NCBI GenBank assembly: GCA_947359465.1
Contig: OX375877.1
Span: forward strand, 26,299,235 to 26,363,234
DNA: 64,000 nucleotides
DNA from: Metellina segmentata
Taxonomy: Eukaryota; Arthropoda; Arachnida; Araneae; Tetragnathidae
Reading direction: 5' to 3'
The translations under genes were made by a program, and so were the position numbers. The number at the start of each line of letters is the position of its first letter. Position 1 is the stretch's first letter. This document shows positions 60,501 through 64,000 of this stretch, one piece after another. Below the pieces are notes generated by a model that saw only the letters and a program-made list of their open reading frames with translations, had not been told where the DNA came from and did no database searches.

Positions 60501-62960
60501 GTTGATTGAAAAGTTATCAGACTTATCACTTCTCTTTCTTAAAAGAATGCTAGCATTATTTAAGTGTAGGAAATTAATTTTTAATATAATTTTAACTTTT
60601 TCATCGCTTTTACAATTTACTTTGGATGGAAATATGTATGCAGCAAAACTTCGATTAACCGTCAGGGTCAGGACTGTGACGGTTAATTGTATGGACAGGT
60701 AACCTAAAAACCTTAAACAGCCTACCCCCATGGATTACATATGAACAAATGATAAAAAAATGCATGTTTGGGAACTGGAAAGTACAGTATAGTACATATC
60801 GTTACATGAACTTATGCTCGATAGACGTGCATATGTACTCAAATCTTAAAATAAGCTGTCATTTTCTGTGTGATTACTTCACTATACATGATTTATCCAT
60901 CCATATAATCCATTTTGTATTGATTGCACTTCTGCTCTAAGACAAACTATAAAATTTTTTCTAAGGACTTTCAGAAGTCAATTTAGAGTTTAGGAGAAAT
61001 TTCAAATTTTCCTGTACGTATGTTCATATTTTCAGTAAAAATGGCGAATTTTCGGCGTATCTTGCACTTTGTTTTTCTGTGAACATTTGCATTTCCTGTG
61101 CATTCTTGCACCTGGTATTCAAAGTTTTCGAATTTCGTCACCAATTTGAGAGAATGTCAAGTTAAATTTTAGTGTCATTTGTGACTTATTTAGTTTGAAG
61201 CAGACACATTTTTCTTAAATTCCAGTCAGTGGCATGTGGAATAACGGAGCTCGAGTTAGAAATAAAGGTCGTCAGTGTAGACAAATTAAACTTTATGGGT
61301 TATATTTCTCAAGGAATAGAATGATTTTACAGCATTTTTAAAAAGAAAATCCCTGTTTTCAACAAATGTTTCACATGTAAGAACAGCTTAAATTTGTAGA
61401 GTAAACTTCAACCTTCAGTCACTTTAGTAAAATATTTCAATTTTTCAAAATTACTAACTGATGTTATTCTAAGATCAATGAAATCTTGTATAAATTTCAC
61501 TTTAGTCCAACAAACATTCAGTTATAAATCAAATCATTAGGGTATTTTTTTTAAATTCAGATATTTGGTTTGGAAATGTGGAAACCATGTACCATCCAGA
61601 ATGATGGATGTAGTTACGCGACTAGAGACAGCTTTCACTAACACCCATGAAAAATAAATGTATTTTAATTTTACGTAGCCCATCTTATTTTGAAGTGATT
61701 TTATAAACTTGAATGGTGATTTTAAAATAAGAAATTACTTGCCTTACTTGAATTCTTTGTTGTATATTTTAATTATCTTTATGAAACAGCAGTCTACAAG
61801 CCATTATGTGTATTCAACCAAAGACTTAAAGTTGGTTAAAATATATGTATACTGCCTAGAAATTACCTATGTATTATGTTTTGCAGGAAATAAATTAAAA
61901 TCTACCTCCTAAATATTGCATCTGCAATAGGTAATATAACAGAAAACAGAAATACAAAGAGAAACAAAATTTGCATTCATTGCAAAAATGCTAATTTCTT
62001 AAAAAATATCTTCAAATGTATCAAATTTCGACGTTTTGAATATATTCCAAAGTAGAACAATTTGTCAAGACTTTTGAACAATATTGATAAAAACAATATT
62101 GATTCATTTCATTCCAAAAACAATGCATATTTACAATACTTGAAACTAAAACTACTTGGAATTTCAAATAAAACTAATAAATGAAACATTAATTCTGGCT
62201 TTGCCAGATACTGAGTACGAAAACTACGCTTTTATGATCAATGAGCTTTTTGTTTGGGCTTTTCTCGTGTTTCATTGCAAAATGCAAGTTATGTCAAATT
62301 AAATATTTTGTCATTAATGAAATATTCATGAATTATTTTTATCATAAGAAATAAAAGGTCAGTTCAAACACAAATACTATAATTTAATTTATTTGGAAAA
62401 AAACTATTTTGCAAGCTATACTGGTGAAACAATTTTATTGGAAAATTTGATTTTCGATCAATATTAGTAAACAATCCGAGCTGCTTACAGCAATCGTCGT
62501 ATACTCAATGTTATTTCGAATTCTTTTAGGCCCCTTCTGCACACCTACAACAAATAGAACGGAGGTTAAGAATTATAGTCTATCATACCCACAGTTTTCC
62601 AAAGTATAAGTGTAAATTTGGTGTGGACTGGTCAAACAGTGTAGATTTGTATAAAGAAGATACAGAACGACAGATGCCAACTCTGCCTAATATATGTAGA
62701 TAATCTGGAAAAGTTTGCTTTAAGTTGTATTTCTAATTTTTAAGGAGCATGAGTCCGAAGGTGGTCGGACGCCCTTGATGAAGGCCGCAAGAGCTGGTCA
62801 TCTCTGCACTGTACAGTTTCTCATTTCAAAAGGTGCCAATGTCAACAAACAGACAACCAATAATGATCACACTCCCCTTTCCCTTGCCTGTGCTGGTGGT
62901 CATATTTCAGTAGTTGAACTCCTCCTGAATCACGGAGCAGACCCTACACATAAATTAAAG
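33387..62960 (+). CDS. mask: mask / ANKHD1-type multiple ankyrin repeat gene, 5' part (12 coding exons seen)
   Basis: Twelve exons with GT-AG introns splice into one frame: an acidic N-terminal segment (SESDDDDVSE then VESFILDQ), a predicted helical region (TEAQCRLEALLEASSH, NPEVLKLKELSSSLSLALDE) and 14 ankyrin repeats. Order and sequence follow the first ankyrin block of Drosophila Mask and human ANKHD1/ANKRD17, for example KESALTLACYKGH, EVNDEGYTPLMEAAREGHEE and EHESEGGRTPLMKAARAGHL. In model animals Mask is a large cytoplasmic/nuclear scaffold with ankyrin repeats and a KH domain. It acts with Hippo-pathway co-activators and receptor tyrosine kinase signalling. The end of the first ankyrin block, the second block and the KH domain are not in this window. 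Start: ATG with A at -3 and an in-frame stop three codons upstream. Introns total over 27 kb and are rich in transposons. Confidence 0.95.
33582..36534 (+). other. mask intron 1, left part
   Basis: AT-rich intron without recognised elements; small open frames show no domain. Confidence 0.5.
36535..37352 (-). mobile_element. Helitron copy in mask intron 1
   Basis: Minus-oriented. It has both internal GGTATTRATCT...CAGATTTCAAATC modules (about 36566 and 36660), the CTATCTTTAACGGTCTAGG centre, AGACTACCTGTGTGCCAAAT and a 5' end relic (TTATAATAGT, 37341-37350). The 3' hairpin end is missing. Confidence 0.75.
37534..37746 (+). CDS. mask: mask coding exon 2
   Basis: Acceptor TTTCTCTTTCAG|GTTGAATC. 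Encodes VESFILDQGNDDDSDVDSSS then TTEAQCRLEALLEASSHIIE. Two donors are possible: CAG|GTGAAG after 37741 (phase 1, stronger consensus) or GAA|GTAATT after 37746 (phase 0). The phase-0 choice fits exon 3 starting at 41044; the other needs exon 3 to start at 41039. Confidence 0.85.
38527..39019 (-). mobile_element. Helitron copy in mask intron 2
   Basis: The 3' end on the minus strand is GGCCACGCAGTGGCTAG followed by T, with GCCAC/GTGGC hairpin. The 5' end is TCTCTACTATTTTAAAAGGA at 39019. About 490 bases; internally deleted relative to the copy at 63057. Confidence 0.8.
39810..39851. repeat. Perfect 20-bp inverted repeat with 2-base loop
   Basis: GTCTTCATTGGAAATTTTGT (39810-39829) is followed after TT by its exact reverse complement (39832-39851) in intron 2. 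Confidence 0.95.
39852..41038 (+). other. mask intron 2, right part
   Basis: AT-rich; no recognised element. Confidence 0.45.
41044..41113 (+). CDS. mask: mask coding exon 3
   Basis: 70 bases, VMVELKKKSKKVPRGGIGKN then FVK and one base. Basic segment; GGIGK aligns with the corresponding stretch of human ANKHD1. Tandem acceptors CTAAG| (exon from 41039) and TACAG| (exon from 41044) are 5 bases apart. The donor AAAG|GTATTG begins a 50-base intron. Confidence 0.8.
41164..41293 (+). CDS. mask: mask coding exon 4
   Basis: Acceptor TTTGTTTCAG|GTTTAG after the 50-base intron 3 (41114-41163), entering in phase 1. Encodes LELLAFLDVMFSNPEVLKLK and ELSSSLSLALDEAAVIINH. Donor CACG|GTAGGT, phase 2. Confidence 0.9.
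41294..42770 (+). other. mask intron 4
   Basis: AT-rich intron with a T run near 41456; no recognised element. Confidence 0.6.
42771..42915 (+). CDS. mask: mask coding exon 5 (ankyrin repeats 1-2)
   Basis: Acceptor CTTTCCCTAG|CTCTTTAG. Encodes SLAEACSHGDINTVKKLLDE and EGESLLSLAASSGYYELAQ. Donor CAA|GTAAGT is near-perfect consensus, phase 0. Confidence 0.95.
43234..43722 (-). mobile_element. Helitron copy in mask intron 5
   Basis: The 5' end on the minus strand is TCTCTGCTATTATTAAAGGA at 43722, preceded by A. The 3' end is GGCCATGCAGTGGTTAG followed by T (CTAG changed to TTAG). It resembles the 38527 copy in length and internal deletion. Confidence 0.8.
44370..44514 (+). CDS. mask: mask coding exon 6 (ankyrin repeats 2-3)
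   Basis: Acceptor ATTTTCCAG|TTACTTTT. Encodes LLLAMKANVEDRGLKDMTPL and the third repeat to DVNAQTSQ. Donor CAAG|GTAAAA, phase 1. Confidence 0.95.
45088..45785 (-). pseudogene. Unrecognised antisense gene remnant in mask intron 6
   Basis: Three open pieces on the minus strand (45785-45600, 45676-45494, 45315-45088) read as ordinary protein (LRKFHEIKKHLKQHYRN, SVSGLMKELEGFSEKQFHMS, IASSLARRYGNQYKKRHLQN), with frame changes and stops between. I know no family for it. It may be a decayed mobile-element gene or retrocopy. Low certainty. Confidence 0.3.
45786..47513 (+). other. mask intron 6, middle part
   Basis: No supported gene. TGTGCCATAAAACCAAA near 46415 recurs at about 52461, suggesting short retroposon tails. 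Confidence 0.4.
47516..48290 (-). mobile_element. mariner transposon remnant in mask intron 6
   Basis: The left end TTGGGGCATCTGGAAAGTTC (about 47516) and right end GAACTTTCTGGTTCTCC (about 48273-48290) are imperfect inverted repeats. On the minus strand the interior reads as mariner transposase: DDTVLRWFDKFR-like near 48160, then LITGHEKWILYNNV (about 47880) where the first catalytic Asp is His, then LLPQNQTINSEKYCSQM at 47725. Stops and frameshifts throughout. Confidence 0.8.
48291..49367 (+). other. mask intron 6, right part
   Basis: A 70-codon frame at 48316-48528 has no recognised domain or convincing splice context. Otherwise nothing. Confidence 0.4.
49368..49700 (+). CDS. mask: mask coding exon 7 (ankyrin repeats 4-6), 5' limit uncertain
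   Basis: The conserved part starts GNTPLMFACAAGHEAIVK (49467 on) and runs through DHNENGHTPLMEAASAGH and NEFKESALTLACYKG to donor AAAG|GTTTGT, phase 1. The frame stays open upstream to a canonical acceptor TTTTGCAG| at 49367, adding 33 lysine/glutamine-rich codons that join exon 6 in frame. Orthologues known to me lack this insert. The conserved-length form would use the tandem CAG|AAG| acceptors (exon from 49464 or 49467). I list the longer form; both may be used. Confidence 0.85.
49701..51053 (+). other. mask intron 7
   Basis: AT-rich, no recognised element. Confidence 0.6.
51054..51196 (+). CDS. mask: mask coding exon 8 (ankyrin repeats 6-7)
   Basis: Acceptor GTATTTTCAG|GCCACTTG, entering in phase 1. 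Encodes HLEMVRFLLEAGADREHKTD then ALMEASMDGHVEVARLLLDS to GAQ; donor CAG|GTGAAT, phase 0. Highly conserved. Confidence 0.95.
51500..51695 (-). repeat. tRNA-derived SINE, family S3
   Basis: On the minus strand the head reads CAGTCTAGTGGTCAAGGTGT (A-box type) and TCTGGTTGGAATCGGG (B-box-like). A body with GTGCCGTCCTTGTTGTGGCC follows to about 51500. Confidence 0.6.
52304..52824. mobile_element. Possible MITE with short terminal inverted repeats
   Basis: CATACCTGCCAACT at 52304 and TGTTGGCAGGTATG ending 52824 are inverted over 13 bases and enclose 521 bases. No transposase inside. The target duplication is unclear. Confidence 0.5.
52825..53884 (+). other. mask intron 8, middle part
   Basis: Contains a perfect 12-bp inverted repeat (ACATTCACATTT/AAATGTGAATGT, one-base loop) at 53429-53453. 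Nothing else recognised. Confidence 0.5.
53885..54135 (+). repeat. tRNA-derived SINE, family S4
   Basis: The head contains GCTGGCTTCTAGATTGAAAG and the B-box GGTTCAAATCC (about 53930). A body with TTTGTTCCGGAGTAATTCAA and ATAACCGCTTTATTGGCTGG follows. Confidence 0.55.
54136..54915 (+). other. mask intron 8, unassigned part
   Basis: No supported gene or repeat. Confidence 0.4.
54916..55640 (+). mobile_element. Helitron copy in mask intron 8
   Basis: A|TCTCTAATATATTATAAAAG at 54916 is an intact Helitron 5' end. Family blocks follow (GGATTTGGCACACAAGTAGT, CAATCTAGAACATTTTAAAA, two AGATTTGAAATCT modules near 55269 and 55582), ending near TTAACACCTTACATCAC. The 3' hairpin and CTRR end are absent. 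It is the only intronic copy in the sense orientation. Confidence 0.8.
55641..56082 (+). other. mask intron 8, right end
   Basis: AT-rich, no feature seen apart from the acceptor at 56081-56082. Confidence 0.5.
56083..56272 (+). CDS. mask: mask coding exon 9 (ankyrin repeats 8-9)
   Basis: Acceptor TTTTTCATAG|GTTAATAT. Encodes VNMPADSFESPLTLAACGGH and EVNDEGYTPLMEAAREGHEE to LLLSQ. Donor CAAG|GTAACT, phase 1. Confidence 0.95.
56640..56815 (-). mobile_element. Helitron 3' end in mask intron 9
   Basis: On the minus strand it ends GGCCACGCAGTGGCTAG (56640) followed by T. GGGAATGTACAGC and the GATCGCAAGAG blocks precede it. About 175 bases only; the 5' part is lost. Confidence 0.75.
56884..59036 (-). 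mobile_element. Candidate mobile element bounded by a 25-bp direct repeat
   Basis: CATGTTGCCTCATTCCTTCC (56890 on) and CATGTCGCCTCATTCCTTCC (59008 on) continue CACCAC and match over 25 bases with one change, in the same orientation. Between them lies an antisense coding remnant. The nature of the element is unknown, and the repeats could instead be internal duplicates. Confidence 0.35.
57347..58620 (-). pseudogene. Unrecognised antisense gene remnant in mask intron 9
   Basis: On the minus strand from about 58580 down, several frames read as one protein: FGLGSKITCDYSRINSSKLP (about 58570-58500), IDDNAKQMEDTQAMLLLPAS (about 58320), the 113-codon frame 58052-57711 (EYIKLCLMYLDFPNITQAII, HWMAKLLYIVKICL) and the 148-codon frame 57793-57347 (SSWWITAYKAVHPN, YWYLTEEKVSFG, GKYGMDFGKSKFPKN). 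The last two overlap with a frame change near 57750. I do not recognise a named domain. The style (repeated antisense intronic copy, many lesions) suggests a transposon-borne gene or retrocopy of about 400 residues. Confidence 0.45.
59240..59790 (-). mobile_element. Helitron copy in mask intron 9
   Basis: Minus-oriented with two modules (AAATTTTCTGCTGATTTAAA near 59295, GATGTAAAATTTTCCGCAGG near 59537), CTATCTTTAACAATCCAAGAG, GTTCTAGATTAAGTTTTAAA and a diverged 5' end (TTTCTACTATAAAAGAAAG) at about 59787. Confidence 0.7.
60025..60216 (+). CDS. mask: mask coding exon 10 (ankyrin repeats 10-11)
   Basis: Acceptor TTGTTTTTAG|GTGCAGAC. Encodes ADINAQTEETQETALTLACC, FLIKAGADIEVGASTPLMES and LVRYLIST. 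Donor ACAG|GTAAAA, phase 1. Only a 108-base intron separates it from exon 11. Confidence 0.95.
60325..60434 (+). CDS. mask: mask coding exon 11 (ankyrin repeat 12)
   Basis: Acceptor CCGATATAG|GTGCTAAC. Encodes ANVNSTTGTGDTALTYACEN and HTDVADLLLQAYAKL. Donor CTG|GTAATT, phase 0. At the end of this repeat, AYAK stands where ankyrin repeats normally have a GAD turn. Confidence 0.95.
60495..62530 (+). repeat. Dispersed repeat family A, copy 2, in mask intron 11
   Basis: Collinear with 19440-20937 plus 26415-26995 but uninterrupted. Matching blocks include TAAAAGAATGCTAGCATTAT, GGCATGTGGAATAACGGA, TTTTGCAGGAAATAAAT, AATAGGTAATATAACAG (the empty pogo site, about 61927) and TACGCTTTTATGATCAATGA. 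Confidence 0.75.
62745..62960 (+). CDS. mask: mask coding exon 12 (ankyrin repeats 13-14)
   Basis: Acceptor TAATTTTTAAG|GAGCATGA. Encodes EHESEGGRTPLMKAARAGHL, ISKGANVNKQTTNNDHTPLS and VVELLLNHGADPTHKLK. Donor AAAG|GTATGT, phase 0. The next exon is not found before 64000. Confidence 0.95.
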
Positions 62961-63056
62961 GTATGTTTTAAGGTGTTCTCTAATAGTAATGCTTACTAGA
63001 AATCTAAAGATTAACTTATTGGCCTGTATAATAACTTTTTTGAATAATCTTTAAAA

Positions 63057-63798
63057 TTAGCCACTGTGTAGCTAGCCTGGTGTTGGTTTGCAAAGCAACA
63101 GCAAACCAACACCATGGGCAATGTAAGGTATTAATCTGGTGTAAAATTTTCTGCAGATTTCAAATCTGTTGGAAGATATATTCAAAAAATTATTTATCTA
63201 AAGAAAATCATATTTTTAGGTATCAATCTAAAGTAAAATTTTCCGCAGATTTTAAATCCGTTGAAATTTTTTAATCTATCTTTAGCAATTCCGATTTTAT
63301 GAAAAAAAACTTAACAATCCCAGTCAATATGTTTTTTATTTCTTGCTCTCATTTGCCGAAAAGGGACAGGAAATTTAGAAATGTAATCGGTTTCTTTTTT
63401 TAACGCAAAGGGCTGAATATGCAATCTGTTTTTGTTTTTTTAATTAAAAAAATAATATTTTTTTAAATTTTATTTTATGGAAAGAGAAAGTTCATGTGAC
63501 GTCACAATCTCTTGGGAAAATATAAAAGGTCATGTGGGTAGAAAAAGTTCATTTTAGGGGGTTTCTTCTTTAGTCTGGACGAAATGTGTTTGAAGAAGCA
63601 GGTAGAGAATAAAACATTAGTTATTTTTAAGTTAAATTAATTTTAAAATATTCTAGATTGGATTTTAAAATTTCGATGCGACCCAAAAATTGCAGAAAAT
63701 TTGGACTACCTTTGTGCCAAATCTCATTGCTGTAAGTGCCATAGAGCGTCAGAATTTTGCGACCGCAAAACAGACACTTCCTTTTATAATAATAGAGA
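63057..63798 (-). mobile_element. Most complete Helitron copy, downstream of mask exon 12
   Basis: On the minus strand it starts TCTCTATTATTATAAAAGGA at 63798 (A before it) and ends GCTACACAGTGGCTAA at 63057 (T after it): insertion between A and T, TC start, CTRR end and a GCTAC/GTGGC hairpin, the Helitron set. 742 bases, no Rep/helicase gene, so non-autonomous. Two internal modules with CAGATTTCAAATCTG and CAGATTTTAAATCCG lie near 63154 and 63246. Confidence 0.85.
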
Positions 63799-64000
63799 TG
63801 CCGATGAATTTTAGCTTATTGCTCTTTTCTCTTGCCCCTGGGAATTCCAAAAGCAGTAAATCACAATCTTTAGAACTAGGCTCTAAGGTCACTTGTTCCA
63901 AACATTTTCAGTGGGAAATATCGTGGGGTTTTCCAAAATTGTTGAGCAGGGATTAAGATTCTTCAGACCATGAAAGCATGTTAGGCAAAATTGTTAATGA
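63799..64000 (+). other. Right edge, mask intron 12
   Basis: No exon recognised before the window ends. Confidence 0.5.

Overview
The window is eukaryotic nuclear DNA: AT-rich, intron-bearing and crowded with decayed transposable elements. The only host gene I can support is the 5' part of a mask / ANKHD1-type gene (multiple ankyrin repeats, single KH domain) on the + strand. Its first visible coding exon is at 33387-33581 and the last at 62745-62960, and it runs off the right edge. The ankyrin repeats are very close to insect and vertebrate orthologues. The mobile elements (a Ty3/gypsy family with integrase ahead of reverse transcriptase, CR1-like LINE, pogo/Tigger, mariner, Tc1, Helitrons, tRNA-derived SINEs) suggest an arthropod, probably a spider or other chelicerate. 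That placement is inference.

Layout. 1-160: tRNA-like SINE debris. 290-4790: decayed Ty3/gypsy-type element I, ordered gag, protease, integrase, reverse transcriptase, RNase H, then a 3' LTR. 4795-5217: Helitron 3' end. 6158-7197: palindromic repeats and a short mariner. 8020-10730: Helitron pieces, a long unassigned stretch and a 28-bp minisatellite. 11297-15835: element II, an LTR element with two LTRs, a 4-bp target duplication, a primer site and a reduced interior without reverse transcriptase. 16235-19115: SINE, Helitron, an 820-bp inverted-repeat element and a Tc1 fragment. 19412-27225: three-layer nest, with repeat family A interrupted by a pogo/Tigger transposon, itself interrupted by a CR1-like LINE. 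28560-31665: a 214-221 bp tandem repeat, a Tc1 N-terminal half and SINEs. 33387-64000: the mask gene, its introns loaded with Helitrons, a mariner, SINEs, a second copy of family A and two unrecognised antisense gene remnants.

The mask exons splice into one open frame (about 661-694 codons, depending on one splice choice) with an N-terminal acidic segment and 14 ankyrin repeats. Later ankyrin repeats and the KH domain must lie beyond position 64000. No CRISPR, operon or bacterial-style signal is present. All translations and comparisons were made by eye; percentages and repeat limits are approximate.
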